The notes beneath the pieces are model-generated. The model had not been told where the DNA came from. It saw only the letters and a program-made list of their open reading frames with translations, and made no database searches. A stretch of DNA of 64,000 bases, from positions 124,001-188,000 of the forward strand of contig JBFWPN010000010.1 in assembly GCA_050249955.1 (NCBI GenBank), written 5' to 3'. The position numbers were made by a program, and so were the translations under genes. The stretch is from CAVVIG01 sp050249955. Its GTDB lineage: Bacteria > Acidobacteriota > Vicinamibacteria > Vicinamibacterales > CAVVIG01. Shown here piece after piece: positions 19,632-28,454 of the stretch. Every line of letters begins with the position of its first letter. The stretch's first letter is position 1.

Positions 19632-21287
19632 TCAGCGGGCGGTGCTGTCCGGCAGGGCCCAGGCCGTGAGGGTCGTGCCGGACGGCACCAGGATGTGCTG
19701 GCGGCCATCGAGGATGTAGGTGATGGGCGACGTGCCGTGTAGCGGCGCCCCCATCTGGTAGCGCCACAGCAACGCACCGGTCCGCGAGTCGAGTACGAGC
19801 AGGTTGCCCTCGCCATCTCCCGTGAAGAGCAGGTTCGACGCCGTCGTCATGATGCCGGCGCGTGAGGGCGTCTGCATCAGGAACTCCCACTTCCTGTCGC
19901 CGGTGGTCGGGTCGATCGCCCGGATGGCGCTGAACGGCTTCTCGTCGCGCGTGTTCACGAGCTGCTGCGCGCCGCCGGTGAAGCGCTGGCCCGGCACGTA
20001 CTCCGACTTGTAGCCGTAGAAGGTGGCGCAGGCCTCGCGGGCGTTCACGAAGAAGAGCTTCGTCCGCGGGTCGAAGGCCGGAGGCCAGAAGTTGGTGCCG
20101 CCGGTGAGGTCGGGGCAGGTGCGCTCACCCTTCTCGTCGGGTGTGTGGCCGGGCTCCAGCATGGGGCGCCCCTGCGCGTCGATCGACCTGGCCCAGGTCA
20201 CCTGTACGAACGGCTTGGCCACCAGCACCTTGCCCGTCAGCCGATCGAGCGTGTAGTAGAAGCCGTTGCGGTTGGCGAACATCACCGTCTTGCGGGGCTG
20301 TCCGTTGATCGTCAGGTCGGCCAGGATCGGCACTTCGGTCGAGTCGTAGTCGTGCACGTCGTGCGGCGTGAACTGGTAGTGCCACTTGAGCGTGCCGGTG
20401 TCCGCGTCGAGCACCACGAGCGAGCAGGAATAGAGGTTGTCGCCCTCGCGGCTCGGCCCGTGGTAGTCCGGCCCCGGGTTGCCGGTACCCACGAAGATCG
20501 CATTCGTCTCCGGATCGTAGGCGCCGGTCACCCAGACGCCGGTGCCGCCGATCTTCCACGAGTCGCCCTGCCACGTGTTGTGTCCAGGCTCTCCGGGTCC
20601 GGGGATCGTGTAGAACCGCCAGGCGCGCTTGCCCGACTGCGCCTCGTAGGCATCGATGAACCCCCGGATGCCATACTCACCGCCCGCCACCCCCACAATC
20701 ACCTTGTCCTTGACGACGATGGGGGCAAGCGTGGCGGCGTAGCCGATCTTGTAGTCCTCGAGCGTGGCATCCCAGAGAACGCCGCCGGTCTTCATGTCGA
20801 GGGCGAGCAGGTGCGCGTCGAGCGTCACCATGAACAGCCGGTCGCCGAGTGCGGCAAAGCCCCGGTTGACCAGGCCGCAGCACGCGGTGAGGTTGTCGGG
20901 CAGCTCACGCCGATAGCGCCAGATCTGGCGTCCGCTGCGCGCGTCGACCGCCCAGGCCACGTTCTGCGGGCCGGTGACGTACAGGACGTTGTCGCGCAGC
21001 AGCGTCGTGGTCTCGAAGTTGCCCAGCGTCTGGGTCTGGAAGGTCCAGATCGGCTGGAGCTTCGCGACGTTCTCGGCGTTGATCTGCGTGAGCGGACTGA
21101 AGCGGTGGTTGGCGTAGTTCCCGCCAAAGGTGAGCCAGTTCGCGCCGTCGGTGCCGAGGCCGGCGAGGATGTCCTGGTTGGTGACCGGGCCGGGGACGGT
21201 GTTCTGCTGGCCGCGGACGGTGACGCCGGCTGCCAGGGTGCCGATGAGCAGCAGGGAAGCAAGGCGCGTGCGGGTAATGAAGCGCAT
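19632..21287 (-). CDS. PQQ-dependent alcohol dehydrogenase-like quinoprotein (periplasmic)
   Basis: 551 residues with a signal peptide (about 1-26). It is an eight-bladed propeller with tryptophan-docking repeats. Adjacent cysteines in NLTACCGLVNRG match the vicinal disulfide that sits over PQQ in methanol/ethanol dehydrogenases. The active-site aspartate region is PHDVHDYDST and the GTGNPGPDY motif is present. It should oxidise a primary alcohol or related substrate in the periplasm, passing electrons to a cytochrome c. The gene lies 18 bases downstream of a diheme cytochrome c gene and has a good Shine-Dalgarno (AAGGAG), so both form one redox operon. The actual substrate is not predictable. 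Confidence 0.88.
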   Translation of the reverse strand: MRFITRTRLASLLLIGTLAAGVTVRGQQNTVPGPVTNQDILAGLGTDGANWLTFGGNYANHRFSPLTQINAENVAKLQPIWTFQTQTLGNFETTTLLRDNVLYVTGPQNVAWAVDARSGRQIWRYRRELPDNLTACCGLVNRGFAALGDRLFMVTLDAHLLALDMKTGGVLWDATLEDYKIGYAATLAPIVVKDKVIVGVAGGEYGIRGFIDAYEAQSGKRAWRFYTIPGPGEPGHNTWQGDSWKIGGTGVWVTGAYDPETNAIFVGTGNPGPDYHGPSREGDNLYSCSLVVLDADTGTLKWHYQFTPHDVHDYDSTEVPILADLTINGQPRKTVMFANRNGFYYTLDRLTGKVLVAKPFVQVTWARSIDAQGRPMLEPGHTPDEKGERTCPDLTGGTNFWPPAFDPRTKLFFVNAREACATFYGYKSEYVPGQRFTGGAQQLVNTRDEKPFSAIRAIDPTTGDRKWEFLMQTPSRAGIMTTASNLLFTGDGEGNLLVLDSRTGALLWRYQMGAPLHGTSPITYILDGRQHILVPSGTTLTAWALPDSTAR

Positions 21288-21305
21288 GACGTGTCTCCTT
21301 GGTGC

Positions 21306-22109
21306 CTATCGGACGGAGGGGTCGAACCCCTTGAGCGTCGCCAGGTACGCGAGCAGGTCGTTGAGATCCGATTCGTTCAGCCGGTCGACGCCGAAGGCCG
21401 GCATCGCGGACGCCTTCGCGGTGGTCACGTCGCGGACGTCGGCCTTGAGGTAGCCCTGGATGCGCTCGCGGCCGTCCATGATCTGCACGGAGAAGAGATC
21501 CCCGTTCTTGCGCATGCCGCGCACGGTCTGGCCGTTCTTCAGCGTGATGATCACCGGCTCGTAACCATCCAGGAAGTCCTCGGTGGCGCCGCGCACGCGC
21601 TTCACGATCGCGCCGCGCGCCCGTGAGACGCCGATGCGCGACAGGTCGGGACCGAGCCGGCCGCCGTTGCCGTTCACGCGGTGGCACCCCGCGCACTGCG
21701 CCCGGAACACGCGTTCGCCGTTCTGCGCGTTGCCGGTCACGGCATCGCCGACGGTCGGCGCAGCGATGGTCTTGAGGTACGCCAGGATCTTCCAGACCTC
21801 ATCGTCGGTCGTGCGCGGACCGACCGATGGCATCTCGGTGCCCGGCACGCCGCGCTTCAGGGTGCGAAAGAGGCCGCTGTCGGTACGGCCCGAGGCCCAC
21901 ACCTGCGTGAGGTCAGGGCCCCGCACACCCCGCGCGTCCATGCCATGGCAGTCCGCGCAGCGGGAGCGGAAGATGCCCATTCCGGCCTGGATGGCCGCGT
22001 CATTGCCGGCCAGCGGGTTGGTCGCCGGCGGTTCAGCCTGCGCCGACAGGAGCGCGGTGCCAAGGGCACAGGTGGCCGCCACGCCAAGGGTCGCGAGGAA
22101 CTTCCGCAT
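21306..22109 (-). CDS. Secreted diheme cytochrome c
   Basis: 267 residues with a signal peptide (cut near residue 24, LLSAQA). Two c-type heme sites are visible: CADCH near residue 51 with a distal Met in TEMPSVG, and CAGCH near residue 138. The second heme domain carries an inserted beta-rich stretch (VIITLKNGQTVRGMRKNGD) and ends ASAMPAFG. This resembles the heme-binding domain found in many Planctomycetes and Acidobacteriota dehydrogenases. It likely accepts electrons from the PQQ dehydrogenase encoded 18 bases downstream. A GGAGG ribosome-binding site lies just before the ATG. Confidence 0.92.
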   Translation of the reverse strand: MRKFLATLGVAATCALGTALLSAQAEPPATNPLAGNDAAIQAGMGIFRSRCADCHGMDARGVRGPDLTQVWASGRTDSGLFRTLKRGVPGTEMPSVGPRTTDDEVWKILAYLKTIAAPTVGDAVTGNAQNGERVFRAQCAGCHRVNGNGGRLGPDLSRIGVSRARGAIVKRVRGATEDFLDGYEPVIITLKNGQTVRGMRKNGDLFSVQIMDGRERIQGYLKADVRDVTTAKASAMPAFGVDRLNESDLNDLLAYLATLKGFDPSVR

Positions 22110-22131
22110 GGATCCTCCAGAAGTGCCGGGG

Positions 22132-22137
22132 ATTATA
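22132..22137 (-). promoter_or_regulatory. Putative -10 element (TATAAT) for the cytochrome c/PQQ dehydrogenase operon
   Basis: TATAAT on the minus strand, 22 bases before the ATG with a GGAGG Shine-Dalgarno in between, consistent with a normal leadered transcript. The -35 region falls inside the heptad repeat array 22139-22208. Confidence 0.5.
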
Positions 22138-22138
22138 T

Positions 22139-22208
22139 GCAGATTGGGGAACTCACATTGCAGATTTCAGATGGCAGATTCCAATCAGCAATCCTCAAGC
22201 AGCAATTC
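22139..22208. repeat. Degenerate heptanucleotide repeat array
   Basis: Ten 7-base units in phase from 22139, with consensus (G/T)CA(G/A)ATT. Three are identical GCAGATT (22139, 22160, 22174) and TCAGATG, GCAATCC and GCAATTC are close variants; GGGGAAC at 22146 is the most diverged. The array is much richer in A+T than the flanking genes, fills the gap between the cytochrome c promoter and the acetyltransferase stop codon, and ends on that stop. Confidence 0.65.
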
Positions 22209-22773
22209 ACAGTGCGATCCGATACCGCAGCCCTGTCTTGTTGCCGTAGCGCGGGCCGGCATTGAACTCCTCGACGAGCACGCCGCCGTTGGCCTCGATC
22301 ACGCGACGCGACGCCAGGTTTGCCGGCTCGACCGTGAGGTCGACGGAGTCGAGCCCTTCGGCCCTGGCCTCGGGGAGCAGCAACTGCAGCGCGCGCGTGG
22401 CGTACCCGAGGCCCCGCTTCCACGGCACGACGGCATAGCCAATGTGTCCAAGCACGTAGTCGGGAAGCGCGGAGGTGCCCGGCTGCCAGCGGAAGCCGAT
22501 CGTGCCGACGAACGCACCATCCCACATCCACTTGCGGTAGCCCGGGATGCGCGCCAGCCGCTCGCCCGTGGCCAGGCGTATCGGTTCGCCCCGGGCCTCG
22601 CGGTCGACCAGTCCGGCCAGGAAGGCATCGGCGTCGGCGGCGATCTTCCCGAGTTCCTCCAGGCGGGCCAGTTCGCCGCGCACATTGTCGGGCGACCAGC
22701 CGCGGGTCAGCGCATCAAGGTATCCGGGCAGGTATTCGCGCGAGGGCCAGACGAGGCGTAGATCCCCACTCAC
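22207..22773 (-). CDS. GNAT family N-acetyltransferase
   Basis: 188 residues from a GTG that overlaps the histidine kinase stop (GTGA). The acetyl-CoA-binding loop is VVPWKRGLGYATRAL and the terminal strand-turn EPANLASRRVIEANGGVLVEE is typical of GNATs of the RimJ/RimL-like or general type. The N-terminal half has no recognised substrate domain. Coupling to the sensor kinase gene implies shared expression, but a functional link is unknown. Confidence 0.85.
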   Translation of the reverse strand: MSGDLRLVWPSREYLPGYLDALTRGWSPDNVRGELARLEELGKIAADADAFLAGLVDREARGEPIRLATGERLARIPGYRKWMWDGAFVGTIGFRWQPGTSALPDYVLGHIGYAVVPWKRGLGYATRALQLLLPEARAEGLDSVDLTVEPANLASRRVIEANGGVLVEEFNAGPRYGNKTGLRYRIAL

Positions 22774-25700
22774 GCGGGCGCCCCTGTGTTGCCTCCGGCC
22801 GGGGACGCGCCGTCGAGCGCCTGCCGCACCTTGCGCGCGATCGCGTCGCTGTCGAACGGCTTCTGGATGTACAGCGCGTCGGCATGCAGCACGACCTGCT
22901 GTACCACGGCATCGTCGGTGTATCCGCTCATGTAGATGACGCGCAGGCCTGGGCGCCGTGCCTGGACCTGCTCGGCCAGCTGGCGTCCGTTCAATCCGGG
23001 CATGATGATGTCGGTGAGGAGCAGGTCTATCGGGCCGTCGTGAACGTCGAGCGTCCGCAGGGCGTCCTGCGCGTCGGTCGCGGCCAGCACCTCGAGTCCG
23101 AGCCGCTCGAGCATCACCTGCACCACGTGACGCACGGCCGTCTCGTCCTCGACCATCAGCACCGTCTTGCGTTCGCGAACCGTCTGCGGCCGCGCCTCCA
23201 GCACCTGCTCCGGCACTGCGGGCTCGTCCGACACCGGGAGATACACGTCGAACCGGGTGCCCGCTCCTGGCTCGCTCTGTACCGACAGCATGCCGCCGCA
23301 CTGTTGGACGATGCTGTGAACGGTGGTCAGGCCGAGTCCCGTGCCCCTGCCGGGTCCCTTGGTGGTGAAGAAGGGCTCGAAGACCAGTTCCCGGAGTTCA
23401 GGCGGAATGCCGGTGCCGGTGTCGGCGACCGAGAGCCGGGCGTAGCGGCCCGGCTTCGCGTCGTGCGCGGTGGCCAGCGCTGCGGCGCTGTCGAGGTCGA
23501 CGAGCCCGGTGGTGACCGTCAGCGTGCCTCCATCCGGCATCGCGTCGCGCGCATTCACCGCGAGGTTGACCAGCACCTGGCTGAGCTGTCCGGCGTCGGC
23601 CTTCACCCAGAGCGGCTCTGGCGTCATGCGGGTGTCGAGCGTGATGTGCTCACCAATCAGCCTGGTGAGCATGCGCTCCGTGTCGGCCACCACCATGTTC
23701 AGCTCGAGCGTGTCTGGCGTCACCACCTGATGGCGGCTGAAGGTGAGGAGCTGCCGAGTCAGCGCCGCCGCGCGCTCGCCAGCGGTGCGGATGTCGCTCA
23801 GCATCTCGATCGACGAGGGGGTCAACTCCGGGGCGTCGAGCAGCAGATCGCTGTAGCCATTGATCACCGTGAGGATGTTGTTGAAGTCGTGCGCCACGCC
23901 GCCCGCCAGGCGGCCCATCGACTCCATCCGGTGCGACTGTGCCAGCCGCGCCTCGAGCTCCCGGCGCCGTGCCTCGGCATCCTTGCGCTGGGTGATGTCC
24001 GTGTTGGTGCCGGCCACCATCACCGGACGTCCCTGCGCGTCTCGTTCCACGGCGTTGCCGCGTCCGAGCACCCAGACCCAGGTGCCGTTCCCGTGACGCA
24101 TCCGGAACTCCACCTCGTAGCCGGCCGTGTCCCTTGGCGCCAGGGCGCGCTCGATCGCCACGAACGTCGGCTCGAGATCGTCCGGATGGCAGAGGCTGCG
24201 GAAGGTGTCGACGGTCATCGGCGTGTCAGGGGGCAGGCCGAGCATCTCGAACCAGCGGGGGCTGTAGTACGTGTCGCCTGTCTGGTAGTTCCACTCCCAG
24301 ACCGCGTCGCTGGTGGCGGAGATGGCCAGCGCCAGCCGGCGCGAGCTGGCGCGCACGGCCTCCTCCGCACGCTTGCGGTCGGTCACGTCCACCATCGTGA
24401 CCAGCACGTGCATGAGCGCGCCGTCGGCACGCAGGCGAGGGGCCGCGGTCACCTGCAGCCAGGTCCTCGTGCCTTTCACGCGATGCCGCACGCCGATGAT
24501 GGCGTTCCTGACGGGCTGGCCGGTTCGCGCCGCCACGACCGAGGGGATGTGCTCGGGACCGCAGGGGGTGCCGTCCTCGGTGATGAGGCCCCAGCCGGGA
24601 TCGGCCGAGGTGACGCCGTGCAACTGCTCGCGCGTCAGCCCCAGCACCCGGGCTGCTGCCGGGTTGCTGAGGATGATCCGATCGTCGCGGTCGTGGAGCA
24701 CGACCCCCACCTCGATGTCCTCCACCAGCGTCCGGAAGCGGCTCTCGCTCTCGATCAGGGCCGCGTCGACACGCCGCCGCTCGAGTTCGGCACCGGCCCT
24801 GGCCGCAACCACGTGCAGCACCGCACGCGCGAGATCCGCGTTGTGCAGGGGCCTGGCATCGAGCACCGCGATGATGCCGCCCACCCTGGCGTCGGGCGAC
24901 ACGATCGGCATGCCGAGATACGACTCGACCTGAAGGTCGCGCAGCATCGGGTCTTCAGGGAACAGCGCCTGCACGCCGCTCGGGTAGTAGCAGGCACCAT
25001 GCCCGATGACCGTCGCACACGGCGTGTGCTGCACGTCGTACGAGAAGTTCGGCTGCCGGCGCCCGCCACGCGATACGGCGATGGTCCGCAGGACGCCGGG
25101 CTCCACCTGGTCCACCGCGGACACCAGTGCGAACTCCGTCCCGCAGATGCCGCAGAGCGCGTCCACGGCGGTCTGGAAGAAATCCTGGCCGGTCTGCGAG
25201 CCGATGACGTCGACGATCCGGTCCAGCGCCGCCTGGGTGTGCTTGCGTTCGGTGATGTCGCGCCCCTCGGGGACGATGAGGATGACGCGGCCGGCGTCGG
25301 TGATCGGCGTCACCGAGAAGTCGACATACCCCGTGGCGCCGCTGGGCAGCGGATGCCAGGTCTCGAACCGCACCGTCCGGCCCTGGGCTGCTGCCGCGCA
25401 CGCGTCACGCACGCGCGCCTGCAGTTCGGTCGAGTGCGCCCAGATGGGTGTCTCCCAGAACCGGTGGCCGAGCACCGCGTCCGGCGGAACACCCACGGCG
25501 TCGAGCACCGGCCGGTTCGCCTCGAGCACGCGTCCATCCACGTCGAGGAGCCCCATGAAGTGCAGCGTGTGATCGAAGATGGCGCGGAGCCGCTGGTCGT
25601 TCAGGCGATGACGCGCGCGCGCCTGGGCGTTCTCCCGCGCGAACTGCGTGGCGATCATCACCACCCAGAAGGCGAAGGGCAGATCGCCCATGTAGGGGAG

Positions 25701-26330
25701 CGACAGGATGCCCCGATCGGCCAGGCCCCCTGCCACCGTGGTCCACAGGCCGGTCACGCCGCAGAGGCCGACCAGCACGCCACCCGTGCGGTCGGTCCTG
25801 AACAGCCGCGCCGCGCCCAGGAGCACGAACAGGTTCACGGACGCGACGGCCAGGTAGACCGGCAGCGCCCAGCCCGGGAGCTCCGACCAACGGGGAACAG
25901 TGAGGGTCTCTCCCCAGGGCAGGTCAACCTTCGTGAGGATCAGGTTCGCGCCACGTGCGGGGTTGAACAGTACGAAGAACGCGATGGCCGCGAGCAACAC
26001 GGCCGAGATGCCCCGCAGGTACCAGCGTGGCCGCAGGCCAGTGACCCTCGACGCGAGCACGGCGGTCACCCCCATGGCGAGCAGGCCGGTGACGAAGCGC
26101 ACGCTCAGCGCGGCCACGGCCGCGCCGGCGCTCTGGGCCATTGCGAGCCGTGCGTACGCGCCGCTCAGGACGGCGCACAGCACGCACTGCGTGACGAAGA
26201 TGAGCAGTACGCCCTGGCGCCGCGAGAGCCACCAGGTCCACGCCGCGTACAGCGCCGCGCAGGAGAAGAAGCCAACAAGCGCGACGTGACCGAGGAGGAA
26301 CGGGCCTGGCGCGATCGTCGTGAGGGGCAT
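22770..26330 (-). CDS. Membrane-bound hybrid sensor histidine kinase with PAS-GAF-PAS-PAS and receiver
   Basis: 1186 residues. Residues 1-230 carry seven hydrophobic segments (MASE-like sensor). Then come a PAS domain (about 243-365), GAF (375-520), PAS (522-640) and a PAS_3-type domain (660-785). The HisKA dimerisation domain has the phospho-acceptor His near 814 in GGVAHDFNN. The HATPase has its N box at NLAVNARDAM (about 923), then DTGTGIPPE and GTGLGLT. A C-terminal receiver follows with phospho-Asp near 1106 in TDIIMPG and Lys in IQKPF. There is no DNA-binding output domain, so signals must leave by phosphotransfer to a partner not seen in the window. The ligand is unknown. Confidence 0.93.
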   Translation of the reverse strand: MPLTTIAPGPFLLGHVALVGFFSCAALYAAWTWWLSRRQGVLLIFVTQCVLCAVLSGAYARLAMAQSAGAAVAALSVRFVTGLLAMGVTAVLASRVTGLRPRWYLRGISAVLLAAIAFFVLFNPARGANLILTKVDLPWGETLTVPRWSELPGWALPVYLAVASVNLFVLLGAARLFRTDRTGGVLVGLCGVTGLWTTVAGGLADRGILSLPYMGDLPFAFWVVMIATQFARENAQARARHRLNDQRLRAIFDHTLHFMGLLDVDGRVLEANRPVLDAVGVPPDAVLGHRFWETPIWAHSTELQARVRDACAAAAQGRTVRFETWHPLPSGATGYVDFSVTPITDAGRVILIVPEGRDITERKHTQAALDRIVDVIGSQTGQDFFQTAVDALCGICGTEFALVSAVDQVEPGVLRTIAVSRGGRRQPNFSYDVQHTPCATVIGHGACYYPSGVQALFPEDPMLRDLQVESYLGMPIVSPDARVGGIIAVLDARPLHNADLARAVLHVVAARAGAELERRRVDAALIESESRFRTLVEDIEVGVVLHDRDDRIILSNPAAARVLGLTREQLHGVTSADPGWGLITEDGTPCGPEHIPSVVAARTGQPVRNAIIGVRHRVKGTRTWLQVTAAPRLRADGALMHVLVTMVDVTDRKRAEEAVRASSRRLALAISATSDAVWEWNYQTGDTYYSPRWFEMLGLPPDTPMTVDTFRSLCHPDDLEPTFVAIERALAPRDTAGYEVEFRMRHGNGTWVWVLGRGNAVERDAQGRPVMVAGTNTDITQRKDAEARRRELEARLAQSHRMESMGRLAGGVAHDFNNILTVINGYSDLLLDAPELTPSSIEMLSDIRTAGERAAALTRQLLTFSRHQVVTPDTLELNMVVADTERMLTRLIGEHITLDTRMTPEPLWVKADAGQLSQVLVNLAVNARDAMPDGGTLTVTTGLVDLDSAAALATAHDAKPGRYARLSVADTGTGIPPELRELVFEPFFTTKGPGRGTGLGLTTVHSIVQQCGGMLSVQSEPGAGTRFDVYLPVSDEPAVPEQVLEARPQTVRERKTVLMVEDETAVRHVVQVMLERLGLEVLAATDAQDALRTLDVHDGPIDLLLTDIIMPGLNGRQLAEQVQARRPGLRVIYMSGYTDDAVVQQVVLHADALYIQKPFDSDAIARKVRQALDGASPAGGNTGAPA

Positions 26331-26341
26331 TCCGTCGGGAC

Positions 26342-26890
26342 TCAGTCAGTGGCGGGCGTGAGCAGCCCGTCAAGGCTGACCGCATTGCGCGTCCGACGGT
26401 ACTCGACCAGCCCAGCCTCGCCCTTCGATTCGGCCCACCGGACCAACTGGTCACGCTGCCGCTCGAGGGACATCACCGGCACGCCGAAGCCGCACGACGT
26501 CTGGACCGACTGCACCTGCGCCAGGACGATCTGGCGCACGCCGGGCGACGGTGCGAACCGGCCCAGCAGAAGCGACCAGTCCGGCGACGAGCGCGTGACC
26601 GCGCGTGCACGGCAGTAGAGCCGCAGGATCTTCGGGTTCCCCGTGAACGCGCAGAACATGATCGTCAGGCGACCATTCTCGACCAGATGGGCTGCGGTCT
26701 CGTTGCCGCTGCCGGTCAGGTCGAGGTACGCCACGGTCGAGGCATCGATGATCCGGAATGCGTCGAGCCCCTTCGGGGAGAGATTGACGTGACCCTGGGG
26801 AGCCAGGGGCGCACTGGCCACGAAGAACACAGGCTGCTGCGCAATGAAGGCCTCGTGCTCGGCGGAAATGGCATCGTACATCCGTCCCAT
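26342..26890 (-). CDS. Pyridoxamine 5'-phosphate oxidase-like flavin/heme-type split-barrel protein
   Basis: 182 residues from ATG 26890; the 63 residues upstream in frame are Arg/Pro-rich non-coding-like sequence. The motif GHVNLSPKGLDAFRIID, followed by YLDLTGSGNETAAHL and MFCAF, matches the PNPOx-like family that binds FMN or F420. Members are oxidoreductases of mostly unknown substrate. The gene sits 11 bases upstream of the histidine kinase start and is probably the first gene of that unit. Confidence 0.85.
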   Translation of the reverse strand: MGRMYDAISAEHEAFIAQQPVFFVASAPLAPQGHVNLSPKGLDAFRIIDASTVAYLDLTGSGNETAAHLVENGRLTIMFCAFTGNPKILRLYCRARAVTRSSPDWSLLLGRFAPSPGVRQIVLAQVQSVQTSCGFGVPVMSLERQRDQLVRWAESKGEAGLVEYRRTRNAVSLDGLLTPATD

Positions 26891-27068
26891 GCAGCCCGAA
26901 TTCTGCCACGGAACCCGCGCCCGCAGGAGGGTGGGCATCCGGCATAGGGGATGCCCCGTAGAGGAGATCTGCTGCAGGGTCTGCGCTGCGGAAGGTCTGG
27001 ACAGCCGGGCGGCGATGCCGCGAGGCCGCGGCACCGTGTGGCGAGTGTGCCGCGGGTGGCGGAACACT

Positions 27069-27098
27069 CGTGTCAACACCGTGTCAAGAACGTGTCAA
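27069..27098 (-). repeat. Three TTGACACG direct repeats with 11-base period
   Basis: The octamer CGTGTCAA occurs exactly at 27069, 27080 and 27091 (TTGACACG on the minus strand), each copy one helical turn apart. It lies four bases beyond the stop of the methyltransferase gene and about 180 bases upstream of the PNPOx-like start on the minus strand. The arrangement is like an operator array or stacked -35 boxes; no matching -10 was found downstream. Confidence 0.5.
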
Positions 27099-27102
27099 AA
27101 CG

Positions 27103-27918
27103 CTAGGCGCGTCGGAAGGTCCAGAGCACGTAGCCATCCCGCAATCCGCGGAGGACCGTTGCCAGCACCCATGCAGGGATGGCGATCGATCCGAGTTCAG
27201 CCGTCCGTCCCGGAATGGACGTCCGTGAGACGGGCTGCCAGCCGGCGTCCATCAGGAGCGTTTCGGGTTGTACCTGTCGGTCGCCGAACCGCGCTCCAAG
27301 CGCGAGGAGAGCCTGCTGCAGGTTCCTGCTGAAGGTGCGTGCGAAACGCGGCGTCATCAGGTCGCATACGAGGGTCGCATGGGGAAGCTGGCGAGCCAGC
27401 GCCGCCGCGAACGTCGCCAGTGCGGCGTCGGAGAGGTACATGCTGACCCCCTCCAGGACGACGATCGCATCGTCGTCGCCCGCGAGCGGAGCGAGCAGCG
27501 CGTCCGGATCGACGCGGTCGAAGAGCACTGGCGTCCGCACCAGGGGGTTCGGTGCCTCCGCAGCGGGCAGGCGCGTCTCCTTGAAGGCGAGCAGTTGCTC
27601 ATCGTCCACCTCGACCCACCGTCCGCCGCTCAGCCGGAACGCGCGGGTGTCGAAGCCGGCGCCCAGGAGGATGATGCGGCGCTGCGGATCGCTGGCGAGC
27701 GTCTCGCGGACGATGTCGTCGATCATCCGGTGCCGGACGACGTTGCTGCGTGCGGGCGCCTTGAAGCGGACCGCCGGCTGCAGGTCGCGCCGGATGTCGT
27801 CGTCGAGGAAGCGTGCCGCGAGCTGATCTCCGCAGACGGGCCTGGGGAGCAGGGCATCGTCAGCGCGGATGACGCAGCAGTAGAAGGCCGTGCGGGCGAT
27901 CGGATGGGACACGCTCAT
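27103..27918 (-). CDS. Leucine carboxyl methyltransferase-type SAM-dependent methyltransferase
   Basis: 271 residues. The SAM-binding motif LLGAGFDTRAFR is diagnostic for the LCM family (PF04072), with WVEVD and then VVLEGVSMYL as the later motifs. In bacteria these enzymes O-methylate small molecules or are of unknown substrate. The protein starts MSVSHPIARTAFYCCVIRADD, which fits the usual family N-terminus in which a tRNA-like RTA...R.A segment precedes the SAM site. It is followed on the same strand by the PNPOx-like gene after a 212-base gap. Confidence 0.88.
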   Translation of the reverse strand: MSVSHPIARTAFYCCVIRADDALLPRPVCGDQLAARFLDDDIRRDLQPAVRFKAPARSNVVRHRMIDDIVRETLASDPQRRIILLGAGFDTRAFRLSGGRWVEVDDEQLLAFKETRLPAAEAPNPLVRTPVLFDRVDPDALLAPLAGDDDAIVVLEGVSMYLSDAALATFAAALARQLPHATLVCDLMTPRFARTFSRNLQQALLALGARFGDRQVQPETLLMDAGWQPVSRTSIPGRTAELGSIAIPAWVLATVLRGLRDGYVLWTFRRA

Positions 27919-27962
27919 GCGGGCGGATGCTACCGCATCACGGTCGGTTCCGTAGCGCTGGT

Positions 27963-28451
27963 TCAGGTGAACAGCGCGAACTCCGGGCGGATGCTCCGCA
28001 GCCGCCCGGCCTCGTCGTGGAGATCGCGGAGCAGGGTGAAGTCGGCAAATGCGAAGCCCGGGCCGACCGTGCAGCCGACCAGCGTGAAGTCCCCCAGGCT
28101 GCGGGCTGCCTGCCAGCGATGGGCGGGCACCACGTGCACCGGCATCACGTCGGGTGGGTTCACCGGCCCCAGCACGTGACGTTCGACCTGTTCGAAGGAC
28201 TGGTCGGCGCTGAAGAGCTCGATCGGTGCGCCCTCGTAGAAGTGCCAGGCCTCATCCGAGGCGACCCTGTGCCACCGGCTGACGTCGCCCGCCGTGAGCA
28301 GGAAGTAGATGGTGGTCAGGGCGGCACGCGGCGGACGCACGTCGAGCGGCTGCACGTTCGTCGTCGACCGGTAGATCTGCCGATAGTGGCCGCCCTCCGG
28401 GTGTGGCTCGAGCGCGAGCCCCTTCACGAGATCAGCCGCGCGCGGATGCAT
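27963..28451 (-). CDS. Cupin DUF985 (cupin_5) family protein
   Basis: 162 residues beginning right at the family motif: LVKGLALEPHPEGGHYRQIYRS, with TTIYFLLTAGDVSRWHRV and DEAWHFYEGAPI following. The conserved His and Glu residues build a double-stranded beta-helix metal site. Function is unknown; a sugar epimerase-like or small-molecule-binding role is usually suggested. It starts three bases after the stop of the second PQQ dehydrogenase gene and is thus likely co-transcribed with it. Confidence 0.88.
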   Translation of the reverse strand: MHPRAADLVKGLALEPHPEGGHYRQIYRSTTNVQPLDVRPPRAALTTIYFLLTAGDVSRWHRVASDEAWHFYEGAPIELFSADQSFEQVERHVLGPVNPPDVMPVHVVPAHRWQAARSLGDFTLVGCTVGPGFAFADFTLLRDLHDEAGRLRSIRPEFALFT

Positions 28452-28454
28452 CGG

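Noticed and set aside
22884..26618. A 1244-codon open frame on the plus strand across the histidine kinase
   Set aside because: It is antisense to a protein with clear TM, PAS, GAF, HisKA, HATPase and receiver motifs, and its translation is low-complexity Arg/His/Gly/Ala. High G+C makes such antisense frames long by chance.
26891..27079. Longer start for the PNPOx-like protein
   Set aside because: The 63 extra residues are Arg/Pro/His-rich and not found in the family; ATG 26890 directly precedes the conserved domain.
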